Positions 1 through 9,924 of a DNA stretch of 64,000 nucleotides are shown piece after piece. Both the position numbers and the translations under genes were made by a program. Within the stretch, counting starts at the first letter, position 1. Every line of letters begins with the position of its first letter. The stretch is from Polytrichum commune. Taxonomy: Eukaryota > Streptophyta > Polytrichopsida > Polytrichales > Polytrichaceae. The stretch lies in contig OX485809.1 of NCBI GenBank assembly GCA_950295325.1, positions 21,592,144 to 21,656,143 of the forward strand, read 5' to 3'. The notes beneath the pieces were generated by a model. That model ran no database searches, had not been told where the DNA came from, and saw only the letters and a list, made by a program, of their open reading frames with translations.

Positions 1-339
1 AGCCCACTAACTGTTTGTAAAGGAGGCATTGATGATCTGCAGCTCTTGCACCTGAAAGAAAGCCATTCAACATGTTCAGAGGATGATTCCCAATTAAACA
101 ACGATAAACCGAAAGATGCCACATGTAACCTGACGGACTTGGAAACGCTAGGATATCGACTGATTACGTCCAAAGATTTCCCCAGACACTTATGCAAATT
201 TCACCCTTTTTTATACCACTTTGGTATGGTATTTGACAAACTTTTTGTTGTTCAATACCATATGGGTCTATGTGTCATGCAACAGATTCCATACCTAAGT
301 AAAATCACCCTAGTATTAATATGGTTTAAATGGCACTAA
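1..339 (+). other. Possible partial 3' exon, open from the left edge
   Basis: The frame starting at base 1 is open to a stop at 337-339. The first ~55 codons look protein-like (acidic and Asn/Asp/Lys rich), and the later part becomes A+T-rich and hydrophobic like spacer. This could be the last coding segment of a gene lying to the left of the window, read through into non-coding sequence. No domain is recognisable and chance openness is possible. Confidence 0.2.
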
Positions 340-1326
340 TCTTCATTCATCCACCAAAAACTTACCAAACATGGAAGGTGTTGTATGCAAAACAACCAAA
401 TTTTGGCAGGAAAAAAAATCCTTTAAGTTGATGTATGATAATTCTAATGAACAAGATCATATGAGCTCCAAAAAGTATGAGGAAAATGGTGACGTGCACA
501 ATTCATATTTGTTACTCATATTGTACGAATCGCTCATTTCATATCTTACAAAAGATGGGTCCTCTCAATCCACTTGCATTTTCCATTGAAAAGAACATGA
601 AAGACTTTCCTTTCATAGAATGCATCAGAAAAATTTGGCCTTCAAACATTTTCCAAATTTTATAAAAACTTGTGGACCCTTGCATTAATGAGGCAAACTC
701 TTCCGTTTACATCCTGGTCTATTAAAGCATAACAAATATGATATGAAATAGACCCCAATCCTCTATGCACTGAACATGCCCAATGTGACTCAAATGTAAG
801 TATGTTCTACCACTTAGTTCGATTCAAGATTTCAAAGGAAAATTTCCAAACGCCAACTACATAAACATTGTTGAGATGAAAGTTGTAATTCAAATTGTCA
901 ATCACAACTAGTGCACAAAATTCAACACAAAATCCAACACTGTGAGGCATGATTTTAAGTTCACGTCCTCCACAGAGGACAACAAGCAAAGGTGAGGAGG
1001 AAAAATGTGGGCCAAACTTACAAGAGAAGATTTCGCAACAAAATAGAAGCCAACATAGGAGTGCTTTAGGTTGTCCACGAACTCCAGCAAGAAAACAACG
1101 CCAAGCTTTGCGAGGAAGTCAATGAGTGCTCACACATGTGAAATATTCATAAATTTGCACACTACCGTACAACAAGTTGGTTTGTTCATGCACATTAAAA
1201 GCCATAACCAATACAACCAAATCCTGAGATTGCCAAATTGAATTTCAAGTAACTTGGCAAGAGCTCCACATGTGTCACCAAGTAAAACAAAATGGAAGAA
1301 CTACCTCTGGTTATTGACAAATTCAA
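340..1326. other. Spacer without recognised gene
   Basis: The sequence is A+T-rich with only short, uncoordinated open frames on both strands. I see no RNA gene, splice-linked coding segment or terminal inverted repeats. Bases 1195-1326 continue the minus-strand relic described next, but with little coding character. Confidence 0.5.
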
Positions 1327-1622
1327 CCTAAGAATTAACATCGACTTCATCAAGTGTGTACATCTTGGAAGTTGTTGAATATGACAAAGAAACTGTAGAG
1401 ATGGTTGCATCCACATCAATCCAAACACAGTCGCTCTCCATATACCTATACTTGTTGTGGCCTAGATGCTTTTGAAACCAATACAAGTAGACCATTGCAA
1501 TTGGCAAGATAGATCCCATGTTTCTGTTTTAAACTGCCCTCTTCATCAAGTGGATTGGCTAGCAACAAATGCCCCATTTGTTGCCCACCTTCATCCTCAT
1601 TTTTTGCACCCTTCCTATATAA
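1327..1622 (-). pseudogene. Relic of a repeated coding domain (WIDVD family, copy 1)
   Basis: The minus strand encodes a block containing ESDCVWIDVDATISTVSL followed by YTLDEVDVNS. A second, diverged copy lies on the plus strand at 15590-15999 with the same residues (VESDCVWIDVDAIISTVSL, YTLDEVDAN). Both copies are preceded by a matching stretch that reads roughly YIGRVQK with scattered stops. Conservation of residues over bases suggests both descend from a real protein, probably carried by a dispersed transposable element. The frame is broken by stops upstream and downstream. I cannot name the family. Confidence 0.5.
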
Positions 1623-2147
1623 AACATGACATTGGTTAGTCTTGATTTGATAGAAGCATGCTTAACCCTATGTGAGGCCAAACCACCCACCCCTATGTGT
1701 CGTAGTCCGGGTGAAGGCATGTAGCTCACATTCACTGTTCACAATATTCCACTTCCTCGATATCATCAACCTCCACCGCATTCCACATCAATATTGGCAC
1801 ACCGGTTTATTCCTCAATAAGAGTACAAGCATTGAAAAATGCTCTTCTCTACTTATTCCCCTTTTTTACACACTGTCACAACCCCACACTCAAATCCCTA
1901 CCTAAGGCTCACTCCCTCATGTCACAACCTTGCACTTGTGACCCCCTCATACACTACTAATCTAATTCCCTGGTGTAATCCTTCACTCCTTGACTAATTA
2001 ACTAGCCCACGATGTAACACAGTCCTAATACCCCTAATCCCCCTCCCTAACTTAATCTCAATCTCGGTTTTTTTATCATGATTCTACGCTGTTTGGGCTC
2101 AAGGCTGGCCCGTCATTGTCCGTCAAGGGCCTGACCGGAGCCTTAAG

Positions 2148-2318
2148 CCTTGGCAGACGCCGCATTTTGGTTCCAGGGGCTCCTAGCTTCATCGCTGGGA
2201 GACTGCCGCCTTGGCCGACGCCGCATTCTGGTTCCAGGGCTCCTGGCTTCATCACAGGAGACTACCTCCTTGGTAACGCCGCATTCTGGTTCCAGGGGCT
2301 CCTAGCTTCATTGCTGGG
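2148..2318. repeat. Three ~60-bp tandem repeats inside the LTR
   Basis: Three direct copies start at 2148, 2209 and 2268 (spacing 61 and 59 bp). Each begins CCTTGG and contains CGCATT(T/C)TGGTTCCAGG and a GGCTTCAT-like core. The array is much richer in G+C than the rest of the LTR. Tandem repeats inside LTRs often mark promoter or enhancer regions, but that role is inference here. Confidence 0.9.
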
Positions 2319-2320
2319 CG

Positions 2321-2337
2321 CACACACACACACACAC
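2321..2337. repeat. (CA)n microsatellite
   Basis: An uninterrupted CA dinucleotide run directly follows the LTR tandem repeats. Confidence 0.95.
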
Positions 2338-2741
2338 TATGTTCCTCTCCCACACCTTCTTTTTCATACACTACTCTCCCTCACTCCTAATCCAAATCAA
2401 ACATGGAAGCCGAAGCTTATCCATAAAAACCTCCCAACCCTTAATCCAACATGAGAAGGCCCTAATTCGGACACTAACACACTTACCACTAATTTAATCA
2501 CCCACAACTAATCCCGTTAATTCCTCACGTTAACACACACAAGCAAGCCTAAGCTTAAAACATAATTCCACACCGCACTTCATTCTTTTTAATGCTTTTC
2601 AATTGCATGATGAATTTGAAAACCCAAACCTGACGGAAAATAATGGTAAAAATAGTTGTGGGCACCATTTTGGGCTCACATAATTGGCGACCATCGGGAG
2701 ATGGATCCCATGGACTCTTGCTTCGTAGGCAAGTTGCCGAC

Positions 2742-4733
2742 TCAAGCTCGGTATTCCTTGCACCGACTTCCGGATGTGCGAGTGGGGAAGTTTTTCCCAT
2801 TCAAGGTTTCCAATTGCATTGAGTTGTTGGGGAACACTTCTCGAACAAGGTAAGGACCCAACCAAACCGCATCAAACTTACCGGGAAATTCAAGTTTTCT
2901 AGAATCTTGAATCATCACCATCATTCCCGGTCGTAGCGCCCTCTTTTTGTGTCTCTTATCAAATATGATTTTCTTCATCCGTTGAATGGCCTCAATGTGT
3001 TGGGCCGCCATCCTTCTTCTCTCATCAAGCTCCTCCAAGTCGGTCAATCTATTCTTCAATGATTGGTTTTCGATAAGGCATGAACCTATGGCCACTCCAA
3101 GAGACTCCACCTCATACTCAATTGGGAGTGTAGCTTCCAATCCATACACCAAGAAAAAAAGAGTGGCTTGAATAGTCACCTTGTAAGTTGTTCAATAAGC
3201 CCATAATGTCGCCGTTAGCTTCACATCCCAATCCTTCTTAAAATCCAAAACCGTCTTACGCAAGATGCTCACCAAAATCACATTGACCCGCTCCGTTTGA
3301 CCATTCGTTTGAAGGTGGTAAGGTGTAGTCTTCCTATGGTCAATTTGGAACTTGTTCGTCATCTCTTGAATTAAAGAATTAAATAAATGAGTTCCCCTAT
3401 CACTCACCAAAATCTTAGGCACCCCAAACCTCGATATGATGTTCTCATACATGAACGCGGCCGCATGTGCCGCCGTGTTGGTCTTGACCGCTTTACCCTC
3501 CGCCCATTTGATGAGGTACTCTGTAACGACCACAATGTAAGCCATTCTTTTTGAGGATTGGTGATGGACTTCTCCGACATAGTCGATTCTCATTTCTCAA
3601 AAGGGTCAAGAGGTAATGAAACATGGAATGACATCTTCATCCGTAAATCATTCTTAGTATACCTTTGACAAGCGTCACAGCGCTTCACATAATCATGTGA
3701 GTCCTTGAACAAGGTAGACCAGAAATATCCCGCTCTAAGAATTTTTTGGCTGGTGAGTTGGCCAGAAAAATGCCCTCCATATGCACTATCGTGACAAACC
3801 TCTAGGATGGTAGGAACCTCAACCTTTGACACACACCTCCTAAGTAATCTATCGGCTCCTTTTCTAAACAACATATTCCGTAACACTGCAAAATGCCTAC
3901 TATTAACTATAACTTTCCTTCTCTCCTCTTTGATCCAATCCTCGAGCAACTTTCTTGTGGTCAAGAACTCCACAATACCCGCATACCAATTCGGCTTGGC
4001 CGTGACCACAAAAAAACTGTCATCTATCAACCTATCATCCACTGGATTCTCTCCCATCTCCTCTGACAACCTAGACAAGTGGTCCGCTTGCAAGTGCATG
4101 CGACCCGGTTTATATTCCACCGTGTAATCAAACTCCTCCAATAACAAGACCCACCTAGCTAGCTTCCCACTTAATTCCGCCTTGTTGACCAAATTCTTTA
4201 TGGTCATGTGATCCACAAATAAAACAACCGGATTACATATGAGGTAATGATGAAACTTTTTAACCGATAACACCTTGGCCAAACACTCCCTTTCCGTAGT
4301 AGAATAATTCCTCTCGGCCGGTGTCAATTGTTTACTAGCATAAGTAATGGGTTGATCCTTACCCTTCTCCCCCGTAGACTGACACAATGCACTACCTACT
4401 GTTACATTACTAGCATCACAAAATACATGAAAAAACTTATCCCAATCGGGTGGGCTTAAAACCGGATAAGTGCTCAACTTATCCTTCAACTCCTCGAACG
4501 CCCTTTGGCAGGCTTCCTTCCACTCAAATCTAATATCCTTCTTGAGCTAGTGGGTAATAGGAACCGTTATCTTAGAAAAATTAGGAATCAACTCTCTATA
4601 CCATCCCACGTGTCCCAACAACTTGGCTATACCCTTGGCATTAGTAGGAGTAGGTAATACGCCTATTACCGCGATCTTGTCGGGATCCGGTTCTCTTCCC
4701 TTCTCACTCACCACATAACCCAAAAAAACTTCC
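2742..4733 (-). pseudogene. pol: pol relic: RT C-terminus, RNase H, integrase
   Basis: Reading down from ~4733 the frame first shows the tail of a gypsy reverse transcriptase (GYVVSEKGREPDPDKI, then a WYRELIPNF-like connection). RNase H follows, with the FCDASNVTVGSALCQ and TYASKQL motifs, then the HHCC zinc-binding region of integrase ending CDACQRY. The integrase core contains DYVGEV, VSDRGTH and NGQTER, so the three acidic catalytic positions are present. Damage includes a TAG at 4547-4549, a one-base deletion near 3593 where PFEKW should run into the integrase core, and a TGA at 3192-3194 where AY-R-T is expected. The end (to 2742) is the integrase C-terminal domain with an EFPGKFDAVWLGPY motif. 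It cannot make a functional product. Confidence 0.9.
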
Positions 4734-4734
4734 T

Positions 4735-5540
4735 TGTATGAATAATTGTTTTAGTATGTCATCATTGAGTATAGTGCCCACAAATCGAGTACACACTAAA
4801 TCAAATCTCCTAATGTAGGCCGAAATCTCCTCTTCCCTGCCTTGCTTCAATGAAGCCAATGCCCTCAAAGCCGTGTTTTGACCAACCTCCGGCCTAAATT
4901 CATTTAAAAACTCCCTTTGCAATTGCTCCCATCCTCTAAAATGTCCATCGGCATGATCCCTATACCACTCATAAGCCTTACCTTCTAGAGTGGTAGGAAA
5001 CCATACTAACCAATATCCCGGATTAGTCACAAGAGAACAAGCCAACCTTTCAATGTACCTCTTCATATGCCTAGAAGGATCCTCATCCTTAGTTCCATAA
5101 AACTTAGGAAAGTGGGATGGCATATCCACCGCCTGTAAGTTTTGTAGAACCACAATTAGTAAACCTCTCGGTCTAACCAATGGATCAATGGGGTCCACCT
5201 CCGGTATGGGCCCATTTTCATCCTCTCGCTGTGCCATGTTGACTAGTGGATCTCCTCCTATATCCTTATCAATTCCTATTAGATTATTTTCCCTAGGTGT
5301 ATCAGTTTCTGATGGTGTCTCGACGTTCAATTTAGAAAAAATATCCTCGTCCTCCACCTGAGCCTCTTCCTCTATTATTCCTAACAATGGACTAACGCTA
5401 GGCTCCACATTCAAGCAACTTTCTAATCTAACTACAACTTCCTCCACAACCTCAGTAATTCTAGATGATCTATTTTTACGTGTAATTTTATCTACTCCTA
5501 ATTTCAACTTTATTTTTTGAGATCGAGTTTTACCTTGCAT
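4735..5540 (-). pseudogene. gag: gag (capsid part), truncated by deletion
   Basis: The frame starts with an ATG at 5540 and encodes an acidic N-terminal region. The retrotransposon gag capsid domain follows, recognisable from FPKFYGTKDEDPSRHMKR, the WF...LEGKAYEWY segment, and the LKQGREEEISAYIRRFD region. After LKQLFIQ the sequence jumps within a few bases into reverse transcriptase sequence in another frame and stops at 4704. The zinc knuckle, protease and most of the reverse transcriptase are therefore missing. The remaining gag frame is intact and could in principle be translated alone. Confidence 0.88.
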
Positions 5541-6404
5541 TCCTCAAGGAATCGATCAACCTTCACTTGACTACACATACCCTTCACTACCTTCATTCAT
5601 TACTGTTTTCATTTTTCTTGATGTGGTTTAAAATTGAGGATGTGAGGAAGAGAACCTGCAAGTCCACTTAAATGAAAAATCCCAAACATGGAATAGGCAT
5701 GTTCATGTCAATTTTTTAATGGGCTAGAGCATCACCTCTAAAACCCTTCCTCCAACTGATACTCACCACAATACCAATTGTGAGGGGCTGACCTTCGCCG
5801 TGCACTATGCTGAGGACCGAGGCTTCACCCTCTTGTCCTCGCGCAATGACACAACTAAGGAATTACCCTTTCCAATTGATAACGACAAAAACAGTTACAA
5901 AACGATTTCTTTAATTAATTTAATGATATCACTTTGAAGAATGTCATACCTTAAGCAATTCGTCCTTCCCTACACATTAACACTCACCCTCGACCGTGAC
6001 TCCGCATGACATCAATCACAATACTTCTAAACTAACGATTCTAATCTAGAACCTCAAATTTCAAATCTCATAACTTGGAGACTCACCCCGAGGTGAGTGT
6101 CAAAGTCGAATATTCCTAAGATTAATTATCCCTCTAAGATTTTAGTGAACTAACGATCATAGATTCTTTTTATGTTTTTAGCAAATCCCCAAAAAGGTTG
6201 AGGACATACCTTAGCCGCGCTTCCTCCTGAAAACAAAATGCATAAAGAAAATATGCAATTCATTCCAAAGAAATAAATGAAATAAACTAATCTAATCAAT
6301 GACAAAATCAAAAAACTCTAGTAAGATACTCACCCCGCACCAAGTGCTCCTTCCTTTCTCACAAATTCTTGCCTTCAAGTCTTGATTCCCCTAATCCCGC
6401 TTCA
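5541..6404 (-). other. Untranslated leader of the retrotransposon
   Basis: These ~860 bases lie between the primer-binding site and the gag ATG on the minus strand and have no long open frame. The plus strand shows clusters such as GAGGGGCTGACC and CTTGTCCTCGCG. A long leader is normal for plant gypsy elements and would hold packaging signals, although none is identifiable by eye. Confidence 0.6.
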
Positions 6405-6422
6405 CTCCCGGCGGACGCACCA
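6405..6422 (-). promoter_or_regulatory. Primer-binding site (tRNA 3'-end complement)
   Basis: The minus strand reads TGGTGCGTCCGCCGGGAG four bases inside the 5' LTR. It begins TGG, as required to pair with a tRNA CCA tail. The plus strand looks like a tRNA acceptor end finishing ACGCACCA. Position and polarity fit minus-strand priming. I cannot name the tRNA with confidence; an arginine type is possible from the acceptor bases. Confidence 0.7.
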
Positions 6423-6426
6423 TTTA

Positions 6427-6572
6427 TGTGAGGCCAAACCACCCACCCCTATGCGTCGTAGTCCGGGTGAGGGCATGTAGCTCACATTCACTGTTCACAA
6501 TATTCCACTTCCTCGATATCATCAACCTCCACCGCATTCCACATCAATATTGGCACACCGGTTTATTACTCA
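6427..6572 (-). repeat. Truncated 5' LTR (terminal ~146 bp)
   Basis: This block matches 1671-1816 with only a few differences, then identity stops abruptly after GGTTTATT at ~6568-6572. Only the end of the LTR next to the primer-binding site remains. The lost part was replaced by, or deleted towards, the hAT-like transposase block that follows. Confidence 0.88.
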
Positions 6573-6616
6573 TGAAAAAAAATTGATAAAAGTTTAACCC
6601 ATTTTGGTGATGTTTT

Positions 6617-8481
6617 ATGCAAAAAATAGGGCTTTTTACATGTAAAATGTTCGCACGTGGTTGTTCAACTTTACAATGGAGTGACCTCCCCAAGCCGGAC
6701 GAGGGCCTCGAGTTCATCATCTCGGCTCTAGTTGTCAACGATCTCATTGCTAGCCTGTTCTTCATTCCTGGTGAAGACCAAGAGGATGATTCTGACTACA
6801 CAGTCAACGATGGGATCACATTGAAGAACGCCATGAAGTTGTTCAAGAAGCAAGACAACGGCAACGGCTACATCGTCAAACTTCCCAACACGCTGCGTTT
6901 CTCGCTCTCGGTCCAACAAACATCGTTTGGCATGTCCTCCAGCAGACATCCAACATCATCCACCAACATTGCAAGGCGACGAAGAATGTTGAGTTGAGAG
7001 GCATCAATGATCACATGGTCAGCCAGTTTATCCGCGTTTTCATCGCCGTTGATTTGCAAATGATCGCCGATATGCTCTACAGTGATGATGTCTGGTCGGT
7101 TGCCTTGGCGGGCGATTCGTCAACGCACTGCGACAAGAGCTTCTTCGATATTTGCATCCGCATTTGCATCGATGGCGTGGTGTACAACCTCCATCTTGTT
7201 GTTGTTTCGTTCTTCGACCGCCACTCAGTTGTCAACATCGTCAACATGATCTGCGGAATCCTGGATACGCTCTGCCCCGTTTGGCACCAACAGTTGTTTA
7301 CGGTCGCATCTGACATCAATCTGATGATTGGTTGTCATGCTAGTCTCGTGATGCGCCTACAAAATGAGGCGACGTACAATGTGTTGCGCATCTAGTGTCT
7401 GTTGCAGTAGTGTGACCTCGTGCTCAAAGCTGAGATCATGAAGCTTGATGATGGCAACTTCTACAATACGGCACACGCGTTCTCTGTGCATCTTCGTGCT
7501 CAGACGATTTTGATCACAAGAATGGGAAGTGAATGTCCTAACGATACAAACCATTGGCTGCACTTTTGCAACGTGCTCAATTGAATGTTGCTCAAACACC
7601 GCCCGATTCTGCAACACATCGCCGACAAACGCCTGGTACAAGCTCCATGAAGCAAGTGGTGGGTGCAGTTTGTCGCAGTCGAGCCAATGCTCGCTGAGTG
7701 CAACACATTGATGGTCAAGCTGCAGTCGCGCAACCTTGTCATTGTCCAGCAGAAGGCCGAGACCAAGATTTGCGTCATCAATCTGATGAACATCAAGTGG
7801 ATCGACTCCGACAATTTGTACAATCATATGGAGCCGGAGAAGTATGTCCTGGTGGGCCGATGGTGGATCCGCGCTGAGAGCGTCATTGCTCACATCAAGG
7901 ACCAAGATTCGTGGGTCCGCGACCTCTTCCAATCATTGTTGGAATTCGATCACAATGAGGTTGTCGTGCAGGTCAGGCAGTTTGCTATTGACCTAGTTGA
8001 CAACCTATCATTGGTGCAAGAGGAACGTGACAATAACAATGTAGCCGCGGTCCAGGAGGCGCCGCCAGTCATGCCAAAGCAGCTCGTTCATATTGCATTG
8101 CGCAAGTTCATCTCGGACGTGCTCGATCCACATCACAAACGCCTCAACATGTTCTTGACCGATGTCAAAATCGAGCAGATCAAGGTCGATCATAAGGAGA
8201 TGGTTCGGCTCTATCATCACAACGAAAACATCAAGAAGGCGATCGACACGTGCACTTCCGCGGCCATGTTCAACAATGTTTGGGACATCATAAAGGGCAA
8301 GTTTACAGACCTGTGCAACTTTTGCGGAGGGCTGGCCGTCGCTTTCGCGAATACGATGTCAGTCAAGTCTGATTTCTCGATCCTCAAGTGGGAAAAAGAT
8401 GACAATCATACCCCTCTTACAAACTTGTTGCTGGAGAGTATTATTCAGTCCAAACAACACAACCTGCTTCTGACGATCTGA
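6617..8481 (+). pseudogene. hAT-like transposase relic, G+C-rich
   Basis: About 610 codons can be followed on the plus strand. One frame runs from ~6617 to ~6899, then a frameshift leads into a second frame that continues to the stop at 8479-8481. The second frame is interrupted by TAG at 7393 and 7408 and by TGA near 7582 and 7648. Recognisable pieces are VALAGDSSTH near 7100 (catalytic-core-like), a WW motif near 7660, and a C-terminal SDFSILKWEKDDNHTPL...LLLESIIQSKQ that resembles the hAT dimerisation region. From memory this arrangement resembles hAT-like transposases abundant in oomycetes; that is inference. The block is clearly richer in G+C than its A+T-rich flanks and has different codon use. 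No terminal inverted repeats were found for it. Confidence 0.6.
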
Positions 8482-8599
8482 ACAAAATTAACAAATATAT
8501 GAACTTCTGAGAACATACTTAATCAAATATCCAATTTTAAATTTTAAATCTGCTTCTGGTTCAAATCATAGGCACCAGGGCTGTTTTTTCACAAAGTTT

Positions 8600-8770
8600 T
8601 TACCCGTCCACGTCCCAAAACCTCGAATTGAAAGGCAAAAAAAATTGCAACCCGTCCCAAAACCGGTAATTTCAAAACCAACCCGTCCATGGAAAGGTTG
8701 AAGAAAAAACAACCCGTCCCAAAACCGGTAATTTCTAAACCAACCCGTCCATGAAAAGGTTAAAGGAAAA
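8600..8770. repeat. Left subterminal ACCCGTCC array
   Basis: ACCCGTCC recurs about five times here, mostly as AACCCGTCCCAAAACCGG and CCAACCCGTCCATG within two ~63-bp direct repeats. Related copies sit near the other end at ~9788-9850 (GGACCCGTCC, GACACGTCCCAAAACCGG, GAACCCGTCC). Clustered subterminal motifs at both ends are typical transposase-binding sites in hAT elements. Confidence 0.8.
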
Positions 8771-8964
8771 AACAAATCGATAAAGATAACCCGAAAGATA
8801 TCGGCATGTGATTGGTGCACTTGCCACTTGGAAACAATAGTATCTTACTATCTTCGTTCATTTCTGCTTTTTCTATTATAATTACCAATTTGCCAGCCTG
8901 CCACTGCCCCATTTTGTCTGTTTGTCCACAGACTAGTTCAGAGAAACTGAACTAGACTCAGTCA

Positions 8965-9195
8965 CTCAAACTCAACCAGTTCATTTGAAACTAACTCGAA
9001 TTCAAGAAGTTGGAGAGTGCCGCTGGAACAATCTCCTCCTGCAATCTTGAACTTCAACAGGTGTTTTCTCAAACTCAACCGGTTCATTTGAAACTAACTC
9101 GAATTCAAGAAGTTGAAGAGTGCCGCTGGAACAATCTTCTCCTGCAATCTTGAACTTCAACATGTGTTTTCTCAAACTCAACCGGTTCATTTGAC
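8965..9195. repeat. 103-bp tandem repeat inside the hAT element
   Basis: CTCAAACTCAACC starts at 8965, 9068 and 9171, giving two full units and a partial third. Each unit holds GAATTCAAGAAGTTG and CTGCAATCTTGAACTTCAAC. A related fragment at ~60655-60730 shows that this sequence also exists elsewhere in the genome. Confidence 0.9.
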
Positions 9196-9924
9196 GACTG
9201 CAATCAAGTTATCTCTCACCGGTCTCTCAGTTGCTTTAGCTTTCAGTTGCATATGTTCGATTCATTAGCATCCTAAATCTTGAGAGTCTTATTCCTCTCT
9301 TTTGTTGTGGGTTGAGTGCAGATTCGAGGGTTGTGCAGGAAATTTCTGTCAATTCGAGTTAAACCCTAGCAAATTGCAGGGTTGAGCTTGTAAATTGTTG
9401 GGTCAATGTATGAGTAGATATTTGAGCCTTACATGTGCCTAAGATGGTGGAAGCGTTGTCTTTGCAAGGATAGTGCAAGCGTTGTCTATTTATTAGTTGG
9501 ATTGATTTTGCAGGATCAAGTCTCAAGCCCCATCACGATTTCGATGAAGAAATTGTGACACTTTCAAGTTTACCTTCAATTGTAATCTTTGAGATTATGT
9601 TAAAAAGGTTCTAAATTTTGTGGTTGATGAATTAATGTATGCAAGTGAATCAAGCACTTCAAGATTGATAGTTTGATTGGGTATTAGTGGTTTGATTGCA
9701 TTATGCTTATATTCACATGTCATATATGACATAACGTAATTGATATTTGTATCATTTTTAAAAAATTAAAACAAATGTTATTTTTAGGACCCGTCCAAAG
9801 TGAATTTGACACGTCCCAAAACCGGTTCATTTCCTAAGAACCCGTCCACTGGAAATGTTTTTTTTTTATGAACATGTCCCTAGACATGTTAGGGACCTTG
9901 TGAAAAAACACCCATGATAGGCAC

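Larger units (their letters stand above)
1671..2680 (-). repeat. 3' LTR (complete, ~1.01 kb)
   Basis: On the plus strand the block begins TGTGAGGCC and ends GGGCTCACA, giving short terminal inverted repeats of the TG...CA type. Its first ~146 bp match 6427-6572 almost exactly, which identifies it as an LTR. Read on the minus strand it follows the integrase frame, so it is the 3' LTR. It contains a three-unit tandem repeat and a CA microsatellite. I do not see a clear purine-rich polypurine tract just inside it. Confidence 0.85.
1671..6572 (-). mobile_element. Defective Ty3/gypsy LTR retrotransposon
   Basis: This element is read on the minus strand in the order gag, reverse transcriptase C-terminus, RNase H, integrase. 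Its 3' LTR is intact (1671-2680). Its 5' LTR is cut down to the terminal ~146 bp (6427-6572) next to a primer-binding site. The central part of the polyprotein is deleted near 4725, and the pol frame carries two stops and a frameshift. Integrase lies after RNase H, which is the Ty3/gypsy order. The integrase C-terminus ends without an obvious chromodomain, so it is probably a non-chromovirus lineage. The bases before LTR 1 read CCCTA, but the other flank is lost, so no target duplication can be confirmed. Confidence 0.9.
8568..9924. mobile_element. Non-autonomous hAT element with 8-bp target duplications
   Basis: The element spans 8576-9916 and is flanked by direct copies of ATAGGCAC (8568-8575 and 9917-9924). 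Its left end is CAGGGCTGTTTTTTCACAA. The right end, reversed and complemented, is CATGGGTGTTTTTTCACAA, which matches at 17 of 19 positions. CAGGG-type ends and 8-bp duplications are diagnostic of hAT elements. It has no transposase frame, so it would need a source in trans. Both subterminal regions carry many ACCCGTCC copies, probable transposase-binding sites. The perfect target duplication suggests a fairly recent insertion. Confidence 0.9.

Noticed and set aside
2681-2700. Plus-strand TAATTGGCGACCATCGGGAG beside the LTR looks like a primer-binding site for a plus-strand element
   Set aside because: gag, RNase H and integrase all lie on the minus strand, and a better TGG-starting site sits at 6405-6422 in the right place. 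No plus-strand polyprotein exists.
6405-6422. tRNA gene 3' end
   Set aside because: Only the acceptor-like end is present, adjacent to an LTR; there is no cloverleaf upstream. It is a primer-binding site.
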